This document shows, in pieces, positions 14,332-23,304 of a DNA stretch of 47,718 nucleotides. Source of the DNA: a bacterium UBP6_UBA1209. GTDB taxonomy: Bacteria > UBP6 > UBA1177. The notes under the pieces are model-generated. The model did no database searches. It was given only the letters and a program-made list of their open reading frames with translations, and had not been told where the DNA came from. Both the position numbers and the translations under genes were made by a program. Numbering within the stretch: position 1 is the first letter of the stretch; the number at the start of each line of letters is the position of its first letter. The stretch lies in NCBI GenBank assembly GCA_002309575.1, contig DBXP01000055.1, positions 1-47,718 of the forward strand. Direction: 5' to 3'.

Positions 14332-17300
14332 CTATCTCTCTTTTCTCGCTGCAAATGGAACAAGAAGAGCCATAACGACGAAAAGAAGATACTTTGCAAA
14401 ACCGAAATCGGTCGGAAGAGCCGTTACAGCGCACCCGCTGCCCTCATCGCCGCCGTCAGGATCTGCAGTGGGATCGTATTCATAGACAAACTCCTTCGAA
14501 TTTACCGGGAGCTCGTTTACGTTGTCAGTCGAAACCTTTACCTTGACCTTGTTTATCTGGATCCTCGCCTTCTGACCGTTCGAAAGCTTGAAATCAGCGA
14601 CGAAAAGCAGGTACTTCTGCTCGTCTACCATGTACTGCAGAGAGTCGGCAAGGTCACTGAACATAAATGTTGACGGGTTGTCGAATTTCGAAACCTTGGA
14701 TACAAGCGTATCCTCGGGCGAAACAACGCCGTCGCCGTTTTTATCGATATAAAGAGCGAGCGATTTGATCCCCTCTCCGAATTTTACGGAGTCTCCGGGA
14801 GCCCTTACCGTTATCGACTGGATCGCATCGTTGGTGCCGATGGACTTCGTTCTGACAAGAAGCATCGGGTGGACACCGTTGAAGTTCTTGTAGTTCGGGA
14901 CTTCAGGATCGTTTTTGTCTGATCTCGTAAAGATAAAGCCTTCGGTCGGCTCGAATCTGTAGGTTACGAAGTCGATCACGCTGCCCTTAAGGTCAACTGC
15001 ACCGGCATCCGAAATTTTGAAGGACTCGGAGCCCTCGATGGTCATGAAGAATTTGCCAGCCTGACCGCTCTCGGAATTCGTCTTGGCATCGGCGACAACA
15101 AGGAAGTTGTGCTTTACGCCGGGCTCATAGAGTCTGTTCACCTCATCAAGAACTGTAAATTCGAAGTAAGAAGACTTGACGTCGGCGGCAGAAGCCATCT
15201 CGACATCGCCTTCGTCGACAAGACCGTTGCTATTTATATCCTTATAAAGTTTAAAGTTGCTTACAAGGACATCGGGATCGGTGTTGATCTTGAAAGAGCC
15301 GCCGTTGAAGCTGAATTTGCCCTTGTCGGCAGTTGAAAGCAGGTAAAACTGTCCGAGAACAAGTCCCTGGTTTTCACGCGGGATGATTACTGTGGAAGAG
15401 CTGTCCGGAGAGTTTACACCCTCGTTGAACTCGATCTTAGCACCGTTAGAAAGGTCGCCGGCCGCATCCTTCACGCACATGTTGTCGATGCACTTTTTGC
15501 CGTCCTTGCAGTCGGTATCATTGGTGCAGTAATCCTCACCGGAATCGGTCGCAACACCGCCGCACTTTGTTTTCGGCGGAAGCTCGCACTCAGTTACAAG
15601 CGGGCAGGTCCCGAGTTTAAGTCTGAGCGGGATGTTGCTGTTTGTGTGGTAAACGACATTTGAATCATCAGAAATATCCGCCGAGTTTTTGATGACCTCG
15701 TTCTTCGCAAGGTTATCCTTCGGTCTAACAACGAATCTGATCCACGCACCGTCCTCGCAGGTCATCGTAGATTTGTCGCAGTAATAGATCTGATCAGCGA
15801 CCTTGCGGGCATTTGCGAACGGGAAGCCGCCGTTGACATCTTCAACCGGTTTCCAGTCAGTACCGTTGCCGTACTGGTCGAACTTCGTAGCCATCTCGGT
15901 CGTTCCAGGAACATATTCGACCTGTGACGGAAGCGTATCCTGAAGCATTACGTTGTAAGCGATGTATTCGCCCCAGTTCTGGAGCTTGATCGTGTAGTAG
16001 AAGGGTCTGTCCGAGCAGATCGCATCCTCTTCCTTCGCGCAGGAGCAGTAGTTCTTCTCTCTGCCGTCAGGAGTCTGCGGGTTCTGCGGGATATCGAATG
16101 CCGGCGTCTTGGTATCGACGCTGACGATCATGAAATTGGTGTAGACCTGGTCCTGGTTGGCGCCGATCTTGAGGTTGAACTGAGTGTCACCCTTCTGAAG
16201 GTGCTCGGCAAAACCCTCGTAGGTCTTTGCGTCGATCATGAAGACATCGGCATCGATCGCGTATTCGATCGGGTTTGTCGTCGATGCAGGGTTGTTCGGA
16301 TCACCGATGCAGAAAGGAACATCGTCCTGCCAGCCGAAAACCGACGAAATCGAATTGAAAACCTCAGTGTAGTTAAAGGGCATCCCTGCTGAATCCTGAG
16401 TTCTGAACGGGTTGCAGTCATTCGCCATCAACGTGTAGTCCGCTGTTGCATGCTGTCCCTTGATCGCCAGGCCCTCAGGCTCGGCAGCTCCGAAAAGGTT
16501 GAGCCCTGTCGAGCTGGCAAGTCCCGGGTCACCCTCGAAGGAGAGGAGGCCGAGTCTTACCTGCGCCTCGCTCGGAAGCTCGAAGCCTCCGACCGTAATT
16601 TCAGCCGCCTCGAAGCGGTATGCCGCAAGACCGTGGTAGATGTAGATCTTTTTTGCAGCGATGTGAGCCGAGGTGTAGACGAACGGAAGCGCCCATCCGC
16701 CGACAAGTCCGCTTGTGGTGAGATAGTTCTGGTGGTTGCTGCACGCCATTCCCTTAACGTTGTAATCGCCGTAAATTGCCTCGCCGGGCTTCATTCCGCG
16801 CTGTTCGCCCATTGTGACAATCTGTTTCATGAAGTCGGTGACATCGACACGGTAAGTGTAAACCGCCGTTTCACCCGCATTAGTGTCTGCCGGCATATCA
16901 AGAGTCTCGAACTCAAAGCCGCCCTGGGATGTAGGTCTCGGCATTCCCTGGTAGGAAGCTGTAACCTCTTGGGTGAGCGTTAAGGTCGGATCCTGCGAGT
17001 TTGTAAAGGTAAGCGTTACCGAATTGTCGGTCGGTGTGTTCAGGTTGTCCGGATCATGACCTGAAAGCCAGATAAGGAATGCGCGGTCGACATCGGCATC
17101 CGTGGGAACATGCTTTGAAGTGAGTGTATAGGTAGAACCAATATTCGGATCAATACAGGAATCCGCCTGCGGGTTTCCAGCTGTTGTCGTTGCCGTACCT
17201 GTAACCTGTTCGATCAAGGATTTGTGCATAATGAAAAAGTCCCATGCACCCTCCTCCCATTTGAGCTCTTTGCCGTCGGGCGCTACCGAAACGTTCGGTC

Positions 17301-17361
17301 CCAGAGCCGCTGTGAGAAGGAGCGGAAGCATTAATGTTAAAAGTCCAAAAAGTTTTTTCAT
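14332..17361 (-). CDS. large secreted surface protein with DUF11-like region and MYXO-CTERM-like anchor
   Basis: 1009 aa. Signal peptide MKKLFGLLTLMLPLLLTAALG. The middle of the protein (about 455-560) resembles DUF11/isopeptide-type repeats (FYYTIKLQNWGEYIAYNV, DTLPSQVEYVPGTTEM). A Cys-rich stretch follows near 600-650 (DYCTNDTDCKDGKKCIDNMC). Two calcium-loop or dockerin-like motifs come next (DINSNGLVDEGD and DKNGDGVVSPED). The C-terminus is tripartite: GGDEGSGC, a hydrophobic helix (YLLFVVMALLVPFA) and a basic end (ARKER). This resembles MYXO-CTERM-type sorting signals, where the tail is cut near the Gly-Cys and the protein is anchored at the surface. No sortase gene is in the window. The start is preceded by AGAGGT, and a promoter lies at 17409-17436. 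Confidence 0.8.
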   Translation of the reverse strand: MKKLFGLLTLMLPLLLTAALGPNVSVAPDGKELKWEEGAWDFFIMHKSLIEQVTGTATTTAGNPQADSCIDPNIGSTYTLTSKHVPTDADVDRAFLIWLSGHDPDNLNTPTDNSVTLTFTNSQDPTLTLTQEVTASYQGMPRPTSQGGFEFETLDMPADTNAGETAVYTYRVDVTDFMKQIVTMGEQRGMKPGEAIYGDYNVKGMACSNHQNYLTTSGLVGGWALPFVYTSAHIAAKKIYIYHGLAAYRFEAAEITVGGFELPSEAQVRLGLLSFEGDPGLASSTGLNLFGAAEPEGLAIKGQHATADYTLMANDCNPFRTQDSAGMPFNYTEVFNSISSVFGWQDDVPFCIGDPNNPASTTNPIEYAIDADVFMIDAKTYEGFAEHLQKGDTQFNLKIGANQDQVYTNFMIVSVDTKTPAFDIPQNPQTPDGREKNYCSCAKEEDAICSDRPFYYTIKLQNWGEYIAYNVMLQDTLPSQVEYVPGTTEMATKFDQYGNGTDWKPVEDVNGGFPFANARKVADQIYYCDKSTMTCEDGAWIRFVVRPKDNLAKNEVIKNSADISDDSNVVYHTNSNIPLRLKLGTCPLVTECELPPKTKCGGVATDSGEDYCTNDTDCKDGKKCIDNMCVKDAAGDLSNGAKIEFNEGVNSPDSSSTVIIPRENQGLVLGQFYLLSTADKGKFSFNGGSFKINTDPDVLVSNFKLYKDINSNGLVDEGDVEMASAADVKSSYFEFTVLDEVNRLYEPGVKHNFLVVADAKTNSESGQAGKFFMTIEGSESFKISDAGAVDLKGSVIDFVTYRFEPTEGFIFTRSDKNDPEVPNYKNFNGVHPMLLVRTKSIGTNDAIQSITVRAPGDSVKFGEGIKSLALYIDKNGDGVVSPEDTLVSKVSKFDNPSTFMFSDLADSLQYMVDEQKYLLFVADFKLSNGQKARIQINKVKVKVSTDNVNELPVNSKEFVYEYDPTADPDGGDEGSGCAVTALPTDFGFAKYLLFVVMALLVPFAARKER

Positions 17362-17408
17362 AAACTACCTCTTAGATAATTGGTTAATGAACAAAACAAA
17401 ATATATAT

Positions 17409-17436
17409 ATTTTAGCAAAGAGATTGCTTTTGGCAA
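17409..17436 (-). promoter_or_regulatory. predicted promoter of the 1009-aa surface-protein gene
   Basis: On the minus strand TTGCCA (17431-17436), a 16-bp spacer and TAAAAT (17409-17414), about 50 nt from the start at 17361, followed by an AT-rich leader. Confidence 0.6.
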
Positions 17437-17517
17437 TTATTTGCTCTGTTTTCATTTTCAGTCCTGAGGAGAAAACATCTCCCGGAGACGAAACAAAAGC
17501 ATGTCTCTAAAAAAATA

Positions 17518-17545
17518 TTGACTTACAAAACTTTTTGACTAAAGT
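17518..17545 (+). promoter_or_regulatory. predicted rplU-rpmA promoter
   Basis: TTGACT (17518-17523), a 16-bp spacer and TAAAGT (17540-17545), followed by TTGGAGGTT (Shine-Dalgarno at 17573-17577) before the rplU ATG at 17584. Confidence 0.65.
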
Positions 17546-17583
17546 ATCCGCGTTTTTTTCGTACTATTTTTTGGAGGTTCTTT

Positions 17584-17895
17584 ATGTACGCAATGATCGA
17601 TTTCGGCGGCAACCAGCTCAAGGCAGTTCCGGGTGAGAAGGTTTCCGTTTATAATCTGGACAAAAAAGAGGGTGAACTTATAGAAAACAAAAACGTTCTT
17701 CTTTTTTCCGACGACCAAAATGTTTTTGTCGGCAAGCCTTACCTTACCGACGTGACCGTAAAACTCGAAGTTGTTAAAAATTTCAAAGGTAAAAAGGTCA
17801 TCGTTTTTAAAAAGAGAAGAAGAAAAACAAGCAAGGTCAAAAACGGCTTCAGACAGAGCTTCACCCAGCTTAAGGTTCTTGAAATAACAAAATAG
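17584..17895 (+). CDS. rplU: 50S ribosomal protein L21
   Basis: 103 aa, normal length. It begins MYAMIDFGGNQLKAVPGEKV, the classic L21 start (AVI.tGGKQykV in most bacteria), and ends with the basic KKRRRKTSKVKNGFRQ region that contacts 23S rRNA. L21 is an early-assembly protein of the large subunit. It is followed 21 nt later by rpmA and then obgE, an order conserved across bacteria. The GGAGG Shine-Dalgarno is well placed. Confidence 0.98.
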   Translation: MYAMIDFGGNQLKAVPGEKVSVYNLDKKEGELIENKNVLLFSDDQNVFVGKPYLTDVTVKLEVVKNFKGKKVIVFKKRRRKTSKVKNGFRQSFTQLKVLEITK

Positions 17896-17916
17896 TAATA
17901 ATATCGGGGGATTATC

Positions 17917-18186
17917 ATGGCACACAAGAAAAGCGGCGGTAGCGCAAGAAACGGTCGTGACAGTGCAGGTCAGAGACGCGGCATCAAAAAGTTCGGCGGT
18001 GAGATGGTTCTTGCCGGCAACATCATCGTTCGCCAGTGCGGAACGAGATGGATTCCGGGCGAACATGTCGGACTCGGCAGTGACTACACAATCTACGCTC
18101 TTACCGACGGCGTTGTAGAGTACGAAACCTTCATCAGAAACGGCAAAGATAGAAAAAGAGTTCACGTACGTCCGGTCGAAGAATAG
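17917..18186 (+). CDS. rpmA: 50S ribosomal protein L27
   Basis: 89 aa. It starts MAHKKSGGSARNGRDSAGQR, the conserved N-terminus that reaches toward the peptidyl-transferase centre, followed by GGEMVLAGNIIVRQCGTRW. There is no N-terminal extension, so no Prp-type processing as in Firmicutes is expected. The Shine-Dalgarno is a G-run (GGGGG). A strong terminator follows at 18210-18236. Confidence 0.98.
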   Translation: MAHKKSGGSARNGRDSAGQRRGIKKFGGEMVLAGNIIVRQCGTRWIPGEHVGLGSDYTIYALTDGVVEYETFIRNGKDRKRVHVRPVEE

Positions 18187-18209
18187 GACTCCATTAGATA
18201 CGTTATACG

Positions 18210-18236
18210 AACTCCCGGCAACGGGAGTTTTTTTTT
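18210..18236 (+). terminator. rho-independent terminator between rpmA and obgE
   Basis: AACTCCCG (18210-18217) pairs with CGGGAGTT (18222-18229) through a GCAA tetraloop, and the T-run extends over 18228-18236. The obgE start is only 13 nt beyond the T-run. Confidence 0.88.
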
Positions 18237-18249
18237 ACTTCGTTGAATC

Positions 18250-19281
18250 ATGAAATTTGTCGATCAAGCCATAGTTGAAGTATCAGCAGGAAACGGCGGA
18301 GCCGGAGCCGTAAGTTTCCGCCGCGAAAAGTATATCCCGCTCGGCGGTCCCGACGGCGGCGACGGCGGAAAGGGCGGCGACATCGTTTTCAGAGGCGATG
18401 AAAACATCACTACGCTCTACGACATCCGCTACCGTCATAAAATCAAGGCCGAAAACGGTCAGAACGGCATGGGTGCGAACATGTACGGCAGAGCCGGAAA
18501 CGATGAAATCATCAAAGTTCCGGTCGGAACGCTGATTTATGACAACGGAACATCAGAACTTCTGGCGGACATCACAGCACACAACCAGAGCGAAATCATC
18601 TGCCGCGGCGGGATCGGCGGACGCGGCAACGCCAAGTTCAAAACAAGCGTAAACAAGGCTCCGCGCTATGCTCAGGACGGCATTCCAGGTGAATCAAGGA
18701 TCGTCAGACTGGAGCTCAAGCTGATTGCCGATGTCGGGATCATCGGTTTCCCGTCCGTAGGAAAGTCGACCCTGATCAGCATCATCAGCAACGCTCGTCC
18801 GAAAATCGCCGATTATCCGTTCACGACGCTTATTCCGAACCTCGGAGTCGTGGATGCCGGAGACTTTTTTACCTATGTTGTCGCGGATATCCCAGGGCTT
18901 ATCGAGGGAGCGCACACAGGTGCCGGGCTCGGTCACAGATTCCTGCGTCACGTCGAAAGATCGCGCTTCCTGATCCACCTCGTCGAGATAAACCCTGCAA
19001 GGAAATCGCCGGTCGACGACATTGAAAAGATAAACCGCGAGCTCGAACTTTTCGACGAAAATCTTGCGAAACGCGAGCAGATTTTTGTCCTCAACAAGAT
19101 CGATTCCTACACCGAAGAGCAGGAAGAACTTCGCCGGCAGCTTCGTGAATATGTCGGCGAACGGCCCTACTTCGAGATCAGCGGAATAACACGCAGCGGC
19201 ATCAGGGAACTGATGAATTTTGTCTCGGCCAAGGTGGCGGAATACCGGAAAAACGAACAGGAAGGGCAGAATACTCAATAA
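18250..19281 (+). CDS. obgE: GTPase Obg
   Basis: 343 aa. Obg is a ribosome-associated GTPase acting in late 50S assembly and stress response. The glycine-rich Obg fold is at 1-157 (AGNGGAGAVSFRREKYIPLGG, GGDGGKGGDIVFRG). The G domain follows with P-loop GFPSVGKST, switch I DYPFTTLIPNLGVV, G3 DIPGLIEGAH and G4 NKID. The start MKFVDQAIVEVSAGNGG is the family standard. No Shine-Dalgarno is visible (upstream is ACTTCGTTGAATC), and the rpmA terminator lies immediately upstream. Expression must come from read-through or a promoter overlapping the terminator. The C-terminal extension is short. Confidence 0.97.
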   Translation: MKFVDQAIVEVSAGNGGAGAVSFRREKYIPLGGPDGGDGGKGGDIVFRGDENITTLYDIRYRHKIKAENGQNGMGANMYGRAGNDEIIKVPVGTLIYDNGTSELLADITAHNQSEIICRGGIGGRGNAKFKTSVNKAPRYAQDGIPGESRIVRLELKLIADVGIIGFPSVGKSTLISIISNARPKIADYPFTTLIPNLGVVDAGDFFTYVVADIPGLIEGAHTGAGLGHRFLRHVERSRFLIHLVEINPARKSPVDDIEKINRELELFDENLAKREQIFVLNKIDSYTEEQEELRRQLREYVGERPYFEISGITRSGIRELMNFVSAKVAEYRKNEQEGQNTQ

Positions 19282-19294
19282 ACCCCCGTTCTAG

Positions 19295-19322
19295 TTGACA
19301 ATATCGCCTTTATACTTATAAT
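19295..19322 (+). promoter_or_regulatory. predicted strong sigma70 promoter
   Basis: Perfect consensus boxes TTGACA (19295-19300) and TATAAT (19317-19322) with a 16-bp spacer. It drives the HEAT-repeat gene at 19367 and probably the UDG gene behind it. Confidence 0.8.
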
Positions 19323-19366
19323 TATATCTGATACTTTATTATTTCGCACAGATGCGGAGGATCGTT

Positions 19367-20890
19367 ATGTTCAAAAAAGTTATGGTGTTCGGGATTTTGA
19401 TGCTTGCATGTACAGCGATTTTTGCCCAGTCAATTCTTGACGACAAAATCCAGATGAACGATGAAAACTTCATAAAGGCCATTGCCGATGCGGACGTTGT
19501 CGTTACCGCCGTCTATATCCAGGGCGGAAAGACAAAGGCTAAAGTCAGCGTAAAAAAGGCAATTGTCGGTGATGTTTCCGGCGATATCGAAATTGTCGGC
19601 ATCGACAACGAAAAGCTGCGCCGCCGCTACAAACGCGACGACTACAAAAAGGGTGACACCTACCTTTTTATGCTCAAAAAGAACGGTGCACAGTACAAGC
19701 TGATCGAAGACAGCGTTTCGATCCCGATGACCCGTGATGACAAAGCGAACTTCTCGCTCATCACCCCATATCAGATCAACTTCTGGCAGCCGTTTGACGG
19801 GAAACTTCTCGAAATCGCGATCAAGGCGATCCGCGAAAAATCCGAAAAGATGATGAACGACGCGACAAAATCGGAGTTTGACGCCCTCGTTGCCGGATAT
19901 ATCGAGAAGAACGATCAGACATCGCTCAGAGCGGCTCTTGCCGTTGCAAAATACGCAGATCTTGTTTTCGATTACGAGACTTACGACAAATTTATCAGCG
20001 GCACGAACACTCTTGCCTGCATCGCGGTCAAATTCTCGGGCAAAATCATGGGTGAAATTTATTTCAACCAGAACATTCTCCCGAAGGCTGAAGGCTTCAA
20101 CCCGGACAATCAGACAGCTTTCGGATACGCTGCGATGTCACTTTATTCGAAGCAGAGCATTCCGACAATCGGCAAAATTTTGAACAAGGCTTCGATCTAC
20201 AATCCATCGACATCCGAATGTTTCCCTGTTCAGAAACCGGCAAGCAACAAAGAGGTTTTCGTAAGGACGCTTATCGAGATCGACGCTCCCGAGACGATGA
20301 GACTTCTTGTAGCCCAGATCGAGAGCGGCGACGCGGAATGGCTTTCCAAGGTCCTCGCGATCGTTGCAGAATACGAGGGCGCTGACCTCACCGAAATGGT
20401 TCTCAAAGCTGCAACCGACGAGAGAAGCTCGGAAAGAATGTTCGAGTTCAACGCTTACTTTGACAAAACCCGCTCGAAAGCTACTGCCAAGACACTCATT
20501 TCGCTCTTCAAAAAGAGAAGCGACATACTTTGGAACAAGGCGATCCTGGCTTATGTCGGCAAGTATAAATTCCCCGAGACACTCCCCTTCCTCATCTCAG
20601 TCCTGAACGAAAACCCGAACGAGGAGATCCGTACGGCGGCTGCGATGGCGATCGGTCAGGTCGGTCACGTCGACGGGGCAAAGCCGCTTTACGACTTCAT
20701 CACAAGAGAAAGGTCGATCCTTGCGAAGTCGATCGGCATCGAGTCGCTCGCAAAAATCAACGACAAGTCCGTCCAGAAGTATCTGAAGGATATAAACCGC
20801 AACGAAACCGATCCTAAGGTCAGAGAGGATGCCGTAAACGCGCTCGAAGACAACCTCTTCCTGCTTAGATACGGAAGAGAAAAGGATTAG
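19367..20890 (+). CDS. secreted protein with C-terminal HEAT repeats
   Basis: 507 aa from the ATG at 19367, which follows GGAGG; an in-frame start 15 nt upstream is less likely. Signal peptide MFKKVMVFGILMLACTAIFA, then Gln-Ser at the likely cleavage site. An N-terminal beta domain (about 35-120) reads VVVTAVYIQGGKTKAKVSVK and GDTYLFMLKKNGAQYKLIED. The C-terminal third has HEAT-like helical pairs, for example TLPFLISVLNENPNEEIR, AAAMAIGQVGHVDGAKPLYD and RSILAKSIGIESLAKI. These are scaffold repeats and suggest a periplasmic binding role. I do not recognise a specific family. The UDG gene begins 5 nt after the stop. Confidence 0.75.
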   Translation: MFKKVMVFGILMLACTAIFAQSILDDKIQMNDENFIKAIADADVVVTAVYIQGGKTKAKVSVKKAIVGDVSGDIEIVGIDNEKLRRRYKRDDYKKGDTYLFMLKKNGAQYKLIEDSVSIPMTRDDKANFSLITPYQINFWQPFDGKLLEIAIKAIREKSEKMMNDATKSEFDALVAGYIEKNDQTSLRAALAVAKYADLVFDYETYDKFISGTNTLACIAVKFSGKIMGEIYFNQNILPKAEGFNPDNQTAFGYAAMSLYSKQSIPTIGKILNKASIYNPSTSECFPVQKPASNKEVFVRTLIEIDAPETMRLLVAQIESGDAEWLSKVLAIVAEYEGADLTEMVLKAATDERSSERMFEFNAYFDKTRSKATAKTLISLFKKRSDILWNKAILAYVGKYKFPETLPFLISVLNENPNEEIRTAAAMAIGQVGHVDGAKPLYDFITRERSILAKSIGIESLAKINDKSVQKYLKDINRNETDPKVREDAVNALEDNLFLLRYGREKD

Positions 20891-20895
20891 TTTAG

Positions 20896-21702
20896 TTGAC
20901 GCCTTCTGACGATTTTCATTCAAAGCTGAAAAACTGGCTCGACTGGCAGCAGGAACTTGAGCCTTTTTTCTTCGGCGACCGCTTTCTCGGTGACTTTAAC
21001 AAAACACTCGAAGATGTTCTGAGAACCATCTCTCCTGAACCGGATATCTCTCCGCTTCTGAACGCAGCACCAGGAGTCCCGGCAAAACCGGCAGAGCAGA
21101 AGACACAGCCTGCGGAAGAGAGCGCATTCAAGTATGATCCATCGCTTTCCCCCGTCGAAAACCTTCAGCGCGAAGTCTCGCAATGCAAAAAATGCCAGCT
21201 TGCAAACGGCAGGACCAACACCGTTTTCGGCGAAGGCAACCTCAATGCCGAGATCATGTTTATCGGCGAAGGGCCTGGAGAGACCGAGGACAAGACCGGC
21301 AGACCTTTTGTCGGCGATGCCGGGCAGCTGCTCACTAAAATTATCGAGAACGGCATGAAAATTCCAAGAGATTCCGTATATATAGCCAACATAGTGAAGT
21401 GTCGTCCGCCGCGCAACCGGGATCCGTTTCCCGAAGAGGCGGCAAACTGTATCGGCTATCTGAAAAAGCAGATCGAGATCGTCAACCCCAAAGTCCTCGT
21501 ACTCCTGGGCAGAGTTGCGACGCGGTACATTCTGGGGCTTGAAACGACACTTTCGGCAGCCCGCGAAACAAGCCACACTTACAACGGCATAAAAACCTTC
21601 GTAACCTACCACCCGAGCGCTCTCCTGCGCAACGAAAACCTGAAGCGGCCTACTTGGGAAGACATCAAAAAAGTTATGAAATTTCTGGCTGAGGCACGAT
21701 AA
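20896..21702 (+). CDS. type-4 (iron-sulfur) uracil-DNA glycosylase family protein
   Basis: 268 aa starting at TTG (20896-20898), with AGGA about 9 nt upstream inside the end of the previous gene. It removes uracil from DNA to start base-excision repair. Motif 1 is GEGPGETED (about 124-132), followed by GRPFVGDAGQLL. Motif 2-type YHPSALLRN is at about 238-246. Four Cys that fit the [4Fe-4S] cluster are C97, C100 (QCKKC), C169 (KCRPP) and C185. An N-terminal extension of about 85 residues precedes the catalytic domain, with an aromatic-rich helix (LKNWLDWQQELEPFFF) and a Pro/Ala linker, as in several type-4 UDGs. A downstream start is not suggested by any Shine-Dalgarno. Confidence 0.92.
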   Translation: MTPSDDFHSKLKNWLDWQQELEPFFFGDRFLGDFNKTLEDVLRTISPEPDISPLLNAAPGVPAKPAEQKTQPAEESAFKYDPSLSPVENLQREVSQCKKCQLANGRTNTVFGEGNLNAEIMFIGEGPGETEDKTGRPFVGDAGQLLTKIIENGMKIPRDSVYIANIVKCRPPRNRDPFPEEAANCIGYLKKQIEIVNPKVLVLLGRVATRYILGLETTLSAARETSHTYNGIKTFVTYHPSALLRNENLKRPTWEDIKKVMKFLAEAR

Positions 21703-21766
21703 ATCCATGTTTGCAAGTAACCTTTTTCAAAAAAACAGGTCTCATATCCGGTTTAATGGAGGTATT

Positions 21767-23284
21767 ATGAGTAATAATAGCAAAAAACTGGCTTCACTTA
21801 TTTTTCTGCTGATCTGCACGCTGTCACTTTCGGCTTCGTCCGTACTTGAGCTTGTCGGAGCGCAGGATTCAGTCCACCCGTTCACTTCAAGAATAATTTC
21901 GACAGGTGCCGAGGCTGCCTACTTCAATCCGGCTGATCTCGCAACCCTGGACGATTCCTTCAAAATCGGTATCGGGATGACAATTCAGAACAAGTCGATC
22001 AGACATAAGCTGCGTCCTGACGGATACGATATCACAAGTCATATTTATGATGTCGATACCGGAAGCATGGGTGCCGGGATAGACGGGTTTTATGCTCCGA
22101 TGGCTACAGCGGATCTTCTGAACAAACGAGGCTCCTCGGACTACGACTCGTTCGGCGGAGTCATCACTCTCGGTGCTGTCAAAAACATCGCGAGAAAAAG
22201 TCTTGAGAAAATCGGCGGCCAGCTCACCGTCGGCGTCTACGCACTTCTCCCCTTCTCCGGCATCCAGACTCAGGAGCCCTTCTTCAACGACGAAAGGGAA
22301 CAGTACTTCTCAAACAGCCTCCAGTTCGAGCTCTACGGCGACCGTCTGAAACAGTTCAGCGCGGCTCTCGCAATCGCAGGAAGGTTCAGCCACTACTTCA
22401 GAATCGGTGCCGGACTCGCGATTTCGACCTATACGAAGACTCAGAACCGTGTTTTTGTCCCGAGCCCGACTTCGCCTTCGATTCAGCTCATCAACGCAAA
22501 AATGAATGTCGGCGCTTCGGTCATGCCCTACTTCTCGTTTGTCGCAAACCCGGTTGCCGGATGGCATCTTACCGGAACTTTTCACTTCCCGACGAACACC
22601 GGTATCGTCAAACTCAACAACGAGATGCAGGTTCTCGGCTGGGAATATGACGAGGGCACCAAAACAGGTTACCTGACTGCCGACTCACAGATGACGGCGG
22701 GCTGCCAGCCGATCAAGCTCTCTGTCGGAACCTACTACAATTTTCAGGTCAAGGATTATACTCTCACCCCGTTGGCCGGCTTTGAATGGTCGAGGTGGTC
22801 AACCTATGTGAACCGTCACGGCGAAACACCCGCTGACAAGTGGAACGACATCTTTTCGGCAACCGCAGGCTTGATTATGCGCCACCCGGAGCGTCGTGCG
22901 GCATTCGGCTTCACCTATGTTCCAAGCCCGGTTCCGGCTCAGACAGGCCGTGAAAACTACGTCGACAACGACAGATTCGGCTTTTCTCTCGGCTACCACG
23001 AATATTTCAAAGTTACGGATCAGGTCAAAATCGGAGCCGGCTTCAGCGGCTCGCTGCAGTGGCTTATAGCCAGAACCGAAGAAAAGGACCTCGAAAGATC
23101 CGTCAAGGACGGCGGGCTTGTTGACGAGCTTCCCGACGATGCGGAATACTACGGTTCGCAGGCGACATCAGAAGAATTTGATGAGATAAAATCGGGGCTT
23201 CAGACAAACAACCCCGGGTTCCCAGGATGGGAAAGTAAAGGTTTTTTAGTTAATATCGGATTGGCACTTGAAGTAATTTGGTAA
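21767..23284 (+). CDS. FadL/OMPP1-like outer-membrane transport protein
   Basis: 505 aa from the ATG at 21767, behind ATGGAGGT; the longer in-frame start at 21707 has none. Signal peptide MSNNSKKLASLIFLLICTLSLSA. The mature N-terminus contains STGAEAAYFNPADLATLDD, matching the GAxxAxxxNPAxLA signature of FadL-type channels, which move hydrophobic molecules across the outer membrane. The rest shows alternating strands, and the chain ends GLALEVIW with a terminal aromatic residue. An acidic loop near residues 440-480 (DELPDDAEYYGSQATSEEFDE) is probably extracellular or part of the hatch. The lipoprotein gene follows 20 nt downstream, so the two are likely cotranscribed. Confidence 0.8.
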   Translation: MSNNSKKLASLIFLLICTLSLSASSVLELVGAQDSVHPFTSRIISTGAEAAYFNPADLATLDDSFKIGIGMTIQNKSIRHKLRPDGYDITSHIYDVDTGSMGAGIDGFYAPMATADLLNKRGSSDYDSFGGVITLGAVKNIARKSLEKIGGQLTVGVYALLPFSGIQTQEPFFNDEREQYFSNSLQFELYGDRLKQFSAALAIAGRFSHYFRIGAGLAISTYTKTQNRVFVPSPTSPSIQLINAKMNVGASVMPYFSFVANPVAGWHLTGTFHFPTNTGIVKLNNEMQVLGWEYDEGTKTGYLTADSQMTAGCQPIKLSVGTYYNFQVKDYTLTPLAGFEWSRWSTYVNRHGETPADKWNDIFSATAGLIMRHPERRAAFGFTYVPSPVPAQTGRENYVDNDRFGFSLGYHEYFKVTDQVKIGAGFSGSLQWLIARTEEKDLERSVKDGGLVDELPDDAEYYGSQATSEEFDEIKSGLQTNNPGFPGWESKGFLVNIGLALEVIW

Positions 23285-23304
23285 CTTTATTTGGAGGTTT
23301 TATT

